A stretch of 64,000 nucleotides of DNA from assembly GCA_965248635.1 (NCBI GenBank), contig OZ252114.1, positions 4,216,001 through 4,280,000 of the forward strand, read 5' to 3'. The notes beneath the pieces were generated by a model. The model ran no database searches, was not told where the DNA came from, and saw only the letters and a list, made by a program, of their open reading frames with translations. Made by a program: the position numbers and the translations under genes. This DNA is from CBDAPI01 sp965248635. Its GTDB lineage: Bacteria > Acidobacteriota > UBA6911 > RPQK01 > CBDAPI01. Below are positions 27,741 through 36,353 of this stretch, piece by piece. How positions within the stretch are numbered: position 1 is the stretch's first letter; the number at the start of each line of letters is the position of its first letter.

Positions 27741-28781
27741 ATGGAAACGATCCGCATCGGATTTGTCGGCCTCGGAGCCAACTGTCGTTTGAAACACGTG
27801 CCCGGTTTGCGTGCCTGCGCCGACGTCGAGATTGTGGGGGTTGTGAATCGGCGTCCGGAGTCCACGGCGGCAGCAGCGCGGGAATACTCGATACCGAAGA
27901 CGTACGAAGGCTGGCAAGAGCTGGTGGCGGACCCGGAGATTGATGCCGTCGTGATCGGAACCTGGCCGTACCTGCATTGCCCGATAACACTGGCGGCTCT
28001 CGACGCGGGTAAACATGTACTGACCGAAGCGCGCATGGCTCTGAACGCGGAGGAAGCGCATTGTATGCTGGAGGCCAGCCAAAAACATCCTCAGCTGGTG
28101 ACTCAGGTTGTGCCCAGCGGCTGTGGCTTTCACGCAGATCGGGTGCTCAAGGAGATGTTAGCTGGGGGGTTCCTAGGCGAGCTGCGTGAAGTCGCGGTAA
28201 TTGGCAGTTTTGAGGGGCTCGCCGGCGCCGAGGCACCGCTCACGTGGCGCCAATCGGCGGAGTACAGCGGGCTGAATGCGTTGTTTCTGGGCATCATCCA
28301 CGAGACACTTATCCGCTGGGTACCGGACCCCATCAGTGTCGTCGCACATACGCAAACGTTTACACCGCAGCGACTTGACCCGGAATCCAACACCGTGGTT
28401 CCTGCTGGTACGCCCGACAGCGTGCACGTCCTGACGAAGCTGCCCGAGGGAGCTCGGGGCATTTATCATATCAGCGGTGCGATTCGGTTCGGTCCCCCAC
28501 TCCAGATTCACCTGTATGGCAGCGAGGGCACAATCAAGTACCTCATGGAACCTCGAGACCGATTGCTGGCGGCTCGCCAGGGCAATAGCGAGTTGCGAGA
28601 GATCGAAGTTTCTCCCGACAAGGCGTATGGTTGGCAGGTCGAGCAGGATTTCATCGAAGCGATCCGCGGTCAGCGCAAAATCGACATGACCGATTTCGCC
28701 ACAGGTGTTCGCTATATGGAGTTCACCGAAGCGGTGGCCCGTAGCGCGGAATCGGGGAAGTCGGTCGAGTTGCCCCTATAG
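27741..28781 (+). CDS. Gfo/Idh/MocA-family oxidoreductase
   Basis: The 346-residue NAD(P)-dependent dehydrogenase has an N-terminal Rossmann motif (IRIGFVGLGANC), the strand VVNRRPES, and the substrate-domain E-[AK]-like segment GKHVLTEARMALN, in which the catalytic EKP is replaced by EAR. Members oxidise or reduce sugars, inositols or their amino derivatives. It follows the sialidase cassette by 136 bp, with an AGGAG ribosome site at 27729-27734. Loss of the catalytic Lys of the EKP motif makes dehydrogenase activity uncertain. It is probably part of the sugar-processing island. Confidence 0.85.
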   Translation: METIRIGFVGLGANCRLKHVPGLRACADVEIVGVVNRRPESTAAAAREYSIPKTYEGWQELVADPEIDAVVIGTWPYLHCPITLAALDAGKHVLTEARMALNAEEAHCMLEASQKHPQLVTQVVPSGCGFHADRVLKEMLAGGFLGELREVAVIGSFEGLAGAEAPLTWRQSAEYSGLNALFLGIIHETLIRWVPDPISVVAHTQTFTPQRLDPESNTVVPAGTPDSVHVLTKLPEGARGIYHISGAIRFGPPLQIHLYGSEGTIKYLMEPRDRLLAARQGNSELREIEVSPDKAYGWQVEQDFIEAIRGQRKIDMTDFATGVRYMEFTEAVARSAESGKSVELPL

Positions 28782-28796
28782 CGTAACTACTCCAGG

Positions 28797-29870
28797 TTAC
28801 TTTCTGGCCGGCAGTTGATAGCCGGCCTTGTTCAGGCGAATTCGATAGAGACTCTTACCGGCCGTGATATAGAGCGTCTTACTCTCGGATCCGCGGCCGA
28901 AGCCAACATTGGTCGGAATTTCCGTGGGGACGTATGCAAGCTCCTTGCCCTGGGGTGAGTAAACTGCGATTCCGGGTCGTGTTTTGTCACGCACAGCCAC
29001 GTAAAGATTTCCGTCAACGTCTGCGACCAGCCCATCTGGCCCATCCTCCGGGTAATAGTCGACCAGTACCTTACGAAACGTGGCGCTGCCATCTTGGTGT
29101 AAATCGTAGGCCAAGAGTGCCATTCGACCTCTGTGAGTTTGCGTGCCCGCGGGGATTCGACCGAGTGCCGTCAAACCGTTGTCGTTACTAACCACGTAGA
29201 GGGTATTCTGGTTCGGAGCCACACAAACTCCGTTCGGCTTCCCGGCATCCACGATGATTCGGTGAATGGAACCGTTAAGATCGATACGGTAAACCGCCGC
29301 AACCGGTTGATCGATGGGCTCGTGCCCCAGATACCGAGGGTCGCTGAAGTAGATTCGTCCTCGTTCATCGATCGTAATGTCATTCGGTGAATTCAAAGGA
29401 CGACTCTCATAGAGGCCAGCGATCACGTAACTCTTACCCGTTTCCATGTTCGTTCGTGACACTTTTCGCCCACCAAAATCCGCACCCTCGGCAACAATCA
29501 TGTTCCCCGAAGCATCGAACTTAATGCCGTTGGACATGCCGCTGGGCGATCTAAAAATGGTCGTCTCTCCTGATCGTGGGTCGTATTTCCAGATATGTCC
29601 GGCTTCGCTGAAACCTCGCTTATCCTTCGACTGATACGTGGATGTGATGTCACTAAAGTAGATGGTGCCATCGGGTGCAGCCGCGACACCCTCGGTCAGC
29701 ACGGAACCGCCCGCGAAGACCGTCTCCAATTGCGCTCCGGCGGAAATGAGATCAGGATCACCATGGGGTCTGATTTGTCCTTGGCCGATGGCCGGAATCA
29801 AGATGATTCCGACGGCAAGAAGCTGACTTCCACGCGATAGATATTCCCGACGGGTGAGTTGGACAGCCAT
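28797..29870 (-). CDS. Secreted SMP-30/gluconolactonase/LRE-like protein
   Basis: The 357-residue protein starts at ATG 29870, just after a GGAGGG site. Its leader (MAVQLTRREYLSRGSQLLAV) is a Tat-like signal shared with two sialidase-like genes. The body is a six-bladed propeller of the SMP-30 family: EGVAAAPDGTIYFSDI, SPNDITIDERGRIYFSDPRY, KPNGVCVAPNQNTLYVVSND and DGLVADVDGNLYVAV, with the Glu, Asn and Asp metal ligands of gluconolactonases in these strands. Likely role: periplasmic hydrolysis of a sugar lactone. It is convergent with the Gfo/Idh/MocA gene (15 bp). Confidence 0.85.
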   Translation of the reverse strand: MAVQLTRREYLSRGSQLLAVGIILIPAIGQGQIRPHGDPDLISAGAQLETVFAGGSVLTEGVAAAPDGTIYFSDITSTYQSKDKRGFSEAGHIWKYDPRSGETTIFRSPSGMSNGIKFDASGNMIVAEGADFGGRKVSRTNMETGKSYVIAGLYESRPLNSPNDITIDERGRIYFSDPRYLGHEPIDQPVAAVYRIDLNGSIHRIIVDAGKPNGVCVAPNQNTLYVVSNDNGLTALGRIPAGTQTHRGRMALLAYDLHQDGSATFRKVLVDYYPEDGPDGLVADVDGNLYVAVRDKTRPGIAVYSPQGKELAYVPTEIPTNVGFGRGSESKTLYITAGKSLYRIRLNKAGYQLPARK

Positions 29871-29937
29871 CTTTACCCTCCTTGCTGTAGCGAATTGAAA
29901 GGGAAGGACCCTACCCGAAAAAAGCTCCAGGCTATGC

Positions 29938-29957
29938 TCTTTATAACATATAAGACT
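29938..29957 (-). promoter_or_regulatory. Conserved promoter-like element of the leader module (copy A)
   Basis: On the minus strand the 20-mer AGTCTTATATGTTATAAAGA lies about 70 bases upstream of the 29870 start. It matches two other sites (34355-34336 and 37881-37862) at 19 or 20 positions, and the sequence from it to the ATG is conserved in all three genes. TATGTTATAAA resembles a -10 region. Its exact sigma specificity cannot be told from sequence. Confidence 0.55.
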
Positions 29958-30128
29958 CCGGGCCTTTCGTCGTTGGGTTTCAACCCGTGAAACAAGAGGC
30001 GGACTCGAGCACCATGGCGCGAGTTCTACCACGGGTTTACGAGAAAGGGGGGATGTCCCTCTTCTCATTAGTTTAGGTTTGCAGCCCTTGCCTTGACAAC
30101 ACTGCCAGAAACAAGGGGTAATCAGGCT

Positions 30129-31817
30129 ATGCAAGATAGACGCAAGTTTCTCAAGAAAACGGCTACCGTCACCACTGCAGCCTCCGGTGTTCTTCCTGCT
30201 CTGATGGGAACTTCCTGCAAGAACTCAGGAGCTCCGGAGCACGCCCCAGCACCCCTCAAGAGCCGGAGACGACGAATTATCTGGAACAACGATGGTACCG
30301 ACCTTGAGGCCGTCGCCCACAGCCATCTAAAGAAGAGTCGATGGCCCTCTCGCTATGGATCTGTCGACGAATTTCTCGAAAAGAGGATGAAAGGCAAATT
30401 GGAGGGGACCCACGTGGACAGCCTCTTTTACAACGGTCATACCGATTATCCGAACTGGGAATTTCCGTCCCGAAACCTTGAGGCGCTGGGACCAGATCCT
30501 ATCAAGCACGTCGTCGACTTCGCCCACCAAAACGGTATGGAGTTTATGTACTCCATCCGCATGAACGAAATCCACTGTGCTGTGCTTCCTGGAATAACGC
30601 GCTGGTCGTCGTTCAAGCGCGAGCATCTACACTTGCTGCAGGGCAAGCTCTCGCGAGAAGACTTTGACCAGAGAGTCTTGCCCTGGGCGCGGGGAGAGAC
30701 CGAAGCAACTCCTCTTGCTGAGGGGCTAAAACAGCTGTGGGGAGCCGGGCGTGATTTTTACTCCTGGGCGGCCTACAATTATGCGTATCCGGAAGTGCAG
30801 GACTATTTCCTGCGGGTAGTGGAAGGAGCCTGTGAGCGGTATGACCTGGACGGAATCGAGTTAGACTGGGGCCGCTTTCCTTACTTGTTCAAGTTTGGCG
30901 AGGAGCGACGCAACGTTCCTGTAATGACCGACTTTGTACGCCAGGTCCGACAACGGCTTCAGGCTTACGGGCGGAAGCGAGGCCGTCCCATTCTGCTGGT
31001 CATGCGCCTGCCCGACTCTCCCAGTTTGTCTCTGTCCATCGGTTTAGATGCCGAAAGCTGGATGGGCGAGGGCTGGTTGGATGTCTTGATCGCGGGCTTT
31101 GGCTTCGCACCTTTCAGTTTCCCCTTGGCGGACTGGGTCCGACTTGGACACCAGTACGGGATCCCGGTTTATGGCTGTATCGATCACCTGGTCCCCGTGA
31201 CGAATAAACTGGAAGCGATTCGTGGAGCTGCTTCCCACTGTTGGGAGGAAGGAGCGGATGGGATTTATCTTTACAATTATTTTGAAGATCCGATCTTTTC
31301 CACTCCGGCAGAGAGTCTTGACGCCAGTCTGCACGAAGTTGGTGATCCAAAGCAGTTGGAACGTTTGGATAAGTTGTACCAGATCGACCCCGACGCGCAG
31401 GCGAGCATGCTTGCCGAATTCGGGGCGCGCTGGCGAGGCTGGGGAGGATTTTATGTGGGTTCCTGGTCCGGGCAGCTTCCTCTGGCTTTCACCACCCGTT
31501 CAGGCCCGGCCACGGCCCGTCTACGGCTGAAAATTTCCGACCGCCCGGAAACGGCTTCGCGAGTCACAGTGCAGACCCAGTGGCAACCCGAGGTGGATGC
31601 AGAGCGGGTCGCCTGGGAAGTGAATGGACAGCCGCTGTTAAACCCCAAAGCCTTCTCTCCCGAAGGGGAGACTCAACAGGGGTGGATTGAACTGGAAACT
31701 CAAGCACTGCGAAAAGGAGTCAACACTTTTCGGGTGACGGTGCAGCCGCCCCGGGAGGGAGATCCCGCAAAGCCCGTTGTGTTGCAGCAAGTGCGTGTTT
31801 CGATCAGGTATTCGTGA
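30129..31817 (+). CDS. Tat-exported glycoside-hydrolase-like protein (paralogue 2)
   Basis: From ATG 30129 this 562-residue protein carries a Tat-type leader (DRRKFLKKTATVTTAASG) with a possible lipoprotein Cys (MGTSCKNSG). The barrel matches the 18603-20408 protein block for block: RRRIIWNNDGTD, VDFAHQNGMEFMYSIRMNE, RYDLDGIELDWGRF, RPILLVMRLPDSPS and GADGIYLYNYF, with the same C-terminal beta domain ending VRVSIRYS. The Glu-Leu-Asp of DGIELDW is the candidate active site. It diverges from the SMP-30 gene, with a 258-bp shared intergenic region. An alternative upstream start at 30093 lacks a signal. Confidence 0.76.
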   Translation: MQDRRKFLKKTATVTTAASGVLPALMGTSCKNSGAPEHAPAPLKSRRRRIIWNNDGTDLEAVAHSHLKKSRWPSRYGSVDEFLEKRMKGKLEGTHVDSLFYNGHTDYPNWEFPSRNLEALGPDPIKHVVDFAHQNGMEFMYSIRMNEIHCAVLPGITRWSSFKREHLHLLQGKLSREDFDQRVLPWARGETEATPLAEGLKQLWGAGRDFYSWAAYNYAYPEVQDYFLRVVEGACERYDLDGIELDWGRFPYLFKFGEERRNVPVMTDFVRQVRQRLQAYGRKRGRPILLVMRLPDSPSLSLSIGLDAESWMGEGWLDVLIAGFGFAPFSFPLADWVRLGHQYGIPVYGCIDHLVPVTNKLEAIRGAASHCWEEGADGIYLYNYFEDPIFSTPAESLDASLHEVGDPKQLERLDKLYQIDPDAQASMLAEFGARWRGWGGFYVGSWSGQLPLAFTTRSGPATARLRLKISDRPETASRVTVQTQWQPEVDAERVAWEVNGQPLLNPKAFSPEGETQQGWIELETQALRKGVNTFRVTVQPPREGDPAKPVVLQQVRVSIRYS

Positions 31818-31839
31818 AACTGGTCCCTATCTCTAGCAG

Positions 31840-32721
31840 CTACGGTCTCTGCCCAGGAATTAGACCTTGGATGCGCATCCATCGCTCGGCCAATGGCGGC
31901 CAATTGTTGAACTTCAGGCTACCGCCATGTCCTCCTTTTAGGAAAAGATGCATTTCGGCCGGGACCTTCGCTCGCCGAAGCTCCATGTAGAACAACACGC
32001 TGTTCTCCACGGGCACAAGCTCGTCGTCCCAGGAGTGAACCAGAAACGTGGGCGGCGTTTCAGCCGTCACATGTTTGTCGTTGGAAAGCAGATCGATCAG
32101 TTCGGGCTTAGGATTCTCACCAAGAAGCCCGTGCCGTGTTCTCTCGTGAGTGTACTCGTCAGTGAGATTGGTCGTTGCGTAGATCAAAATAGCAAAGTCG
32201 GGACGGCAGCTCACTCGTTCCACCGGATCAGCCGAATTTGGATTGCCCTCATCGAAATGTGTTGCTGCCGTAGATGCGAGGTGCCCACCAGCGGAGAATC
32301 CCAGCACGCCAATCCGGTCTGGTTCGAGGTTGCATTTATCGACGCGAGCGCGGACCGTTCGAATGGCCCTCTGGATGTCCTGCATCGGGTTCGGATGATG
32401 GTATCCGGTTCCGCTGTGGCGATACTCCAGAACAATTCCAGCCACGCCCAATGTGTTCAGCCAGCGAGCCACCGGAACGCCCTCGTACGCCGCCAAATGG
32501 TCGTATGAACCCCCAGGACAGACAACCAAAGCCACTCCGTTTGCGATATCTTCGGGCGCGAGGTAGGTCGTGATCTTTGGTTCACCGCCACCAGGTGCAC
32601 CGGCAGGCCAGAGTTTCTCCTCGCTTGGCTTCGGTGCCTCGCTGGTCTGTGACATCAGGTTGCCTCCCAAACAAAGAACCACGGAGAATCCAATAGCAAG
32701 CCACTGGTAACGATTTGGCAT
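31840..32721 (-). CDS. Secreted alpha/beta-hydrolase (acetyl-esterase-like)
   Basis: The 293-residue protein has a signal peptide (WLAIGFSVVLCLGGNLMSQT). The alpha/beta-hydrolase fold shows the oxyanion-hole segment VVCPGGSYDHLA, the nucleophile elbow Ser in GVLGFSAGGHLAS, the acid Asp in HSWDDELVPV and the base His in KGGHGGSLKF. This pattern is that of the BD-FAE/xylan-acetylesterase group acting on O-acetylated or feruloylated sugars. It is convergent with the glycosidase-like gene. Its likely role is removal of O-acetyl groups from the glycan attacked by the neighbouring enzymes (inference). Confidence 0.85.
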   Translation of the reverse strand: MPNRYQWLAIGFSVVLCLGGNLMSQTSEAPKPSEEKLWPAGAPGGGEPKITTYLAPEDIANGVALVVCPGGSYDHLAAYEGVPVARWLNTLGVAGIVLEYRHSGTGYHHPNPMQDIQRAIRTVRARVDKCNLEPDRIGVLGFSAGGHLASTAATHFDEGNPNSADPVERVSCRPDFAILIYATTNLTDEYTHERTRHGLLGENPKPELIDLLSNDKHVTAETPPTFLVHSWDDELVPVENSVLFYMELRRAKVPAEMHLFLKGGHGGSLKFNNWPPLAERWMRIQGLIPGQRP

Positions 32722-32828
32722 TGTGGCGACTTCCGTTCAAAGAACGGCTCTGTGTTCTCTTGCCGATCGTAGTCCTATCAAATAAGACTTATGATCTTCT
32801 CGTACCAATTGGGGGGTCAGGGTCAGGG

Positions 32829-34268
32829 TCAACCCACCCGGGATCGAGGGGGTCCTCCAATCGGCAAGAGTTCGACGCCCTCCCCCTCTTGGGGTTCTTT
32901 GATCCGAAACCGGACCGAAGTCACTTCAGCTCCATGGGGACCGAATCTGTTCTTGAAGCCTTCTCGCTGACCTACCATGAAGATGGAGCCGTCTTCCATG
33001 ACGCAGGCACTGGGGTAGTAGGACTTGGGATCACACTTGAATCCGCGCCCTGGTGCCGGCTTGACCCAGGTTCTTCCGCTGTCGCGGCTGTAGATCGCTT
33101 CACCGTTGTTGGGAACCAGAGGATCGTCGCTGCTGAGTTTGTGGCGTCCCCCAAAGACCACAACTGCTACTCCGTCGGGCGTGACCACTAGCTCCCCCCT
33201 CCTGTACAACTTGGGTCCGTGATGCTCGCTTCCGAATTGGGGGTCTTCAATGATCGGGTCGGAAAGGAGCAGGCGCGGCTTGGACCAGGTCCGCCCGTCG
33301 TCGTAAGACTGAAACCAGGCGGAAGTTGGCCGGCAAGGGAAGCCCAGGCTGCCGTCCGGCAAGTAGGCTGCTGTGCCCTCGTCCACGTCAAAGTCATTGC
33401 TGCCAACGACCGACACCGTCGACCAGGTCTGGCCCTTATCCCTGGAGCGCATCAGTAGCATAAGCCAGCGAGAGTCTTCGCTGGGCCAGCCCTTTCCCCC
33501 GGGGATGGGTGAGCCGGACGCAAATAGCAGCAGCGAGCCGTCCTTGGCCTCAAACATACTGTAGGGAGCATCCATATCGAAGGGCCCCACGAAGCGTGTG
33601 ACCTCCTTCCAGGTGTGGCCATCGTCGCCGCTTCGAAAGATGAGGGTTCTGGACTGCCGGTTGGCCGCCACTTGTGCAAATTCAAGGGGCGTCGTCGGCA
33701 TCCGGTTCCAGTAGCCGTGATGGCGTTTCAGCCGAGCTCCTGCAATCATCGTTCCGTCGCTCAACTGCACCACGTCACCGACGTAGTAAGCGCCGGGAAC
33801 CAGCGGAAACGCACGGGGCCGGCTCCAGGTCTTCCCCCTGTCCCGGCTGCGGATCCACATCATCCTTCCTCCCTCGGGCGCATCCCAGTCTAAGAGCCAG
33901 GACCGGTCCGGCCGTTGCCAGCGCGCCAGCCCCTCAGGATGCATGTCCCAGGGGGTGGGCCAGGAAGCGTGGTAATAGCCTGCCGAGAAGGTCACGAACA
34001 GGTCGCCATTGTGGAGCCGGCAGACCGTCGGCCATCCACAGTAACGGCCGAACCCCTGGAAAGGCTCCGGGGTGTTGACCTCGGGTGAGACAATGATTTG
34101 TCGATACTCCTCGAAATTCACCCGGGGCTCCTTCCCCGTAATCACGGCCGCAACAGATGGAAGAGAAGCCGCGGCTGACTTCCTTTTACCCGGTTTCAGA
34201 AAAGCGGTGGTTGCGAAGACGGTTGCTGAAGCGGATAGACATTCCCGACGGGTGAGGTGGACAGCCAT
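32829..34268 (-). CDS. Tat-exported sialidase-like Asp-box protein, copy 3
   Basis: From ATG 34268 (GGAGGG site upstream) the 479-residue protein starts with the shared leader MAVHLTRRECLSASATV. The propeller carries Asp boxes SRDRGKTWSR, SGDDGHTWKE, SRDKGQTWST, SYDDGRTWSK and SRDSGRTWVK and ends in SVRFRIKEPQEGEGV. It is a different subfamily from the 23608/26144 lipoproteins. A near-identical, frameshifted copy lies at 36354-37794, on the other side of the gamma-glutamyltransferase gene. Catalytic sialidase residues cannot be assigned by eye. Confidence 0.83.
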   Translation of the reverse strand: MAVHLTRRECLSASATVFATTAFLKPGKRKSAAASLPSVAAVITGKEPRVNFEEYRQIIVSPEVNTPEPFQGFGRYCGWPTVCRLHNGDLFVTFSAGYYHASWPTPWDMHPEGLARWQRPDRSWLLDWDAPEGGRMMWIRSRDRGKTWSRPRAFPLVPGAYYVGDVVQLSDGTMIAGARLKRHHGYWNRMPTTPLEFAQVAANRQSRTLIFRSGDDGHTWKEVTRFVGPFDMDAPYSMFEAKDGSLLLFASGSPIPGGKGWPSEDSRWLMLLMRSRDKGQTWSTVSVVGSNDFDVDEGTAAYLPDGSLGFPCRPTSAWFQSYDDGRTWSKPRLLLSDPIIEDPQFGSEHHGPKLYRRGELVVTPDGVAVVVFGGRHKLSSDDPLVPNNGEAIYSRDSGRTWVKPAPGRGFKCDPKSYYPSACVMEDGSIFMVGQREGFKNRFGPHGAEVTSVRFRIKEPQEGEGVELLPIGGPPRSRVG

Positions 34269-34335
34269 CTTTACCCTCCTCGTTGTAGAAAGTTGAAATA
34301 GAAAGACCTTGCCCGAAAAAACCTCCGGCCATGCT

Positions 34336-34355
34336 TCTTTATAACATATAAAACT
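34336..34355 (-). promoter_or_regulatory. Conserved promoter-like element of the leader module (copy B)
   Basis: AGTTTTATATGTTATAAAGA on the minus strand, about 70 bases upstream of the 34268 start. It is identical to copy C (37881-37862) and differs at one base from copy A. The downstream untranslated leader and the signal-peptide codons are also shared, so the conserved unit covers promoter, leader and export signal. Confidence 0.55.
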
Positions 34356-34476
34356 CCGGGCCTTTCGTCGTTCCGGGCGTAGGTGATATGTTCCAACCCG
34401 CAACCGGACTTTGCCTTGGGCCTCAAGCCAGCCCTTGACGGGCGCTTCCCGACGCGGCAAACCCAGAGGAGGATCC

Positions 34477-36258
34477 GTGTCTACCGACAGTATGAACAGC
34501 AAAACTGAAGAAGAGAACCAGCTTCCCTCCCTCAGGCCGGTCGTAATGGGGACCAGGCACATGGTCGTGGCCGGGCACTATCTGGCCGCACAGGCCGGGA
34601 TGCAGATATTGGAGGCGGGCGGCAATGCGGTTGATGCGGGTGTGGCCGCAGGCATTGCTCTCGGTGTAGTGCAGAGTGACATCGTAAGCGTGGCCGGAGT
34701 CGCCCCCGTTATTCTGTACCTGGCTGATCAGCGCGAGGTGGTGACCATCAGCGGCTTAGGTGTCTGGCCCCGGGCCGCCAGTGTGGACCTGTTCCTGAGT
34801 GAGCACGGCGGACAAATCCCTGAAGGGCCGCTGCGAACGGTCGTCCCAGCCGCCCCGGACGCCTGGATTACGGCGCTGGAGCAGTACGGGCGCATGGATT
34901 TTGGCCAGGTGGCCCAGTCAGCCATCCGGTTTGCCTCCGAGGGTTTCCCAATGCACGCGTTCATGAGCAACCGGATTAAAGAAGCGGTGGAGGACTACCG
35001 GCGGTGGGCGAGCAGTGCTGAGGTCTTTCTCCCTTACGGTCGTCCGCCTGAGCCCGGAGAAATCTTCATCCAGCGCGATTTGGGGGCTGTCCTCCAGTAT
35101 ATGGCCGACGAGGAACGCCGCGCAACACGCCATGGACGGCAGGCGGGTTTGCAGGCGGCACGCAAGGCTTTTTACCGGGGAGACATCGCGGAAAAAATTG
35201 TCCAATACCACCAGGAGAATGGTGGACTCCTTTCGGCTCAGGACTTGTCCGACTTTCGGGTGAGAATCGAGCCGCCCGAGCGAGTCACCTTCCAGGACAC
35301 GGAGGTCTTCGCTTGCGGGCCATGGTGTCAGGGTCCGACTCTGCTCCAGGCGCTTGGGCTGCTGGAGGCCTATGACCTGAAATCCTTGGGCCACAATTCG
35401 ACCTCGTACCTGCACACTGTGACCGAGGCTCTCAAATTGGCCTTTGCCGACCGCGAACGATTCTACGGTGATCCCCTGCACGTCAAAGTTCCCATGGCCG
35501 GACTTCTTTCACAGGCGAACGCCACCAAGCGACGCGAGCTAATCCGCCCTCACCAGGCCTGGGTAGAGATGCCCCCGCCCAGCCAACTAGGAGTGACGGG
35601 TGAGCCGCCGCACGGTTCGTTGGAAGGGCTGGGGAACTCTTCCGGCAAAGCCGGAAACCTAAAGCGACCTGGCTGGGACACGAGTTACGTTTGCGTCATT
35701 GACGGCGATGGGAACGCCTTTTCGGCCACTCCCAGTGACCTCTCCTGCGACACACCGATCATCCCGGGAACCGGCCTGGCGGTCTCTTCGCGTGGCTCGC
35801 AGTCGCGTGTGGATCCGCATCATCCCGCTTGCCTTGCTCCCGGGAAACGACCGCGCCTGACGCCTAGTCCCGCCCTGGTGTTGCGGAATGGTCTCCCCTT
35901 CATGCCATTTGGTACTCCGGGCGGGGATGTGCAGCCACAGGCCATGCTTCAGGTCTTCCTCAACGTTGTCATCTTTGACATGGACCCCCAGCAGGCGGTC
36001 GAAGCGCCCCGATTTGCCTCCTACAGTTTTCCCGACTCTTTCGCTCCCCATCCTTATTTTCCGGGGCGGTTGAACATGGAGTCACGTGTCCCTCGCGAGA
36101 CGGGTATGGCGCTGCAGGAGCTGGGTCACCGGGTCAGCTGGTGGCCGGATTGGAGCTGGCGGGCCGGAGGTGTGTGCGCGATCGTCGTCGATCAAGCCAG
36201 GGGCGTTCTCCGTGGCGGGGCCGATCCAAGACGGCCCGGATACGCCGTAGGCTGGTAG
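34477..36258 (+). CDS. Gamma-glutamyltransferase family protein
   Basis: From GTG 34477, placed by AGAGGAGG at 34465-34472, the protein has 593 residues. The N-terminal large-subunit part shows the family pattern (GGNAVDAGVAAGIALGVVQ, SGLGVWPRAAS). The N-terminal nucleophile region reads PGWDTSYVCVIDGDGNAFS, Thr being the expected self-cleavage residue, and the oxyanion region is FGTPGGDVQPQ. The family hydrolyses or transfers gamma-glutamyl groups of glutathione and related amides. No clear signal peptide precedes it. It is sandwiched between the two related sialidase-like genes. Its last 204 bp are duplicated at 41826-42029. Confidence 0.85.
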   Translation: MSTDSMNSKTEEENQLPSLRPVVMGTRHMVVAGHYLAAQAGMQILEAGGNAVDAGVAAGIALGVVQSDIVSVAGVAPVILYLADQREVVTISGLGVWPRAASVDLFLSEHGGQIPEGPLRTVVPAAPDAWITALEQYGRMDFGQVAQSAIRFASEGFPMHAFMSNRIKEAVEDYRRWASSAEVFLPYGRPPEPGEIFIQRDLGAVLQYMADEERRATRHGRQAGLQAARKAFYRGDIAEKIVQYHQENGGLLSAQDLSDFRVRIEPPERVTFQDTEVFACGPWCQGPTLLQALGLLEAYDLKSLGHNSTSYLHTVTEALKLAFADRERFYGDPLHVKVPMAGLLSQANATKRRELIRPHQAWVEMPPPSQLGVTGEPPHGSLEGLGNSSGKAGNLKRPGWDTSYVCVIDGDGNAFSATPSDLSCDTPIIPGTGLAVSSRGSQSRVDPHHPACLAPGKRPRLTPSPALVLRNGLPFMPFGTPGGDVQPQAMLQVFLNVVIFDMDPQQAVEAPRFASYSFPDSFAPHPYFPGRLNMESRVPRETGMALQELGHRVSWWPDWSWRAGGVCAIVVDQARGVLRGGADPRRPGYAVGW

Positions 36259-36270
36259 CGGTCGTACAAT
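36067..36270 (+). repeat. 204-bp direct repeat, left copy (3' end of GGT gene)
   Basis: This segment, from CGGTTGAACATGG to the stop and 12 bases beyond, recurs at 41826-42029 with one mismatch (A/G in the Ser codon of ESR). The two copies are in direct orientation, 5,759 bp apart, and bracket the sialidase pseudogene, kinase fragment, MBL-fold, M81 and DUF8091-like genes. Confidence 0.93.
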
Positions 36271-36353
36271 GCGGCCTACTCGGGCAACTTGATCAGCGTC
36301 TCACCCAGGACAAAGACACAGGAGCCTCGGTCCCACCCGGCCTGGGCTCAGGC

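Noticed and set aside
32815..32840. Repeated GGGTCA units near the end of sialidase copy 3
   Set aside because: Only two or three units; no sign of a regulatory array or CRISPR-like repeat.
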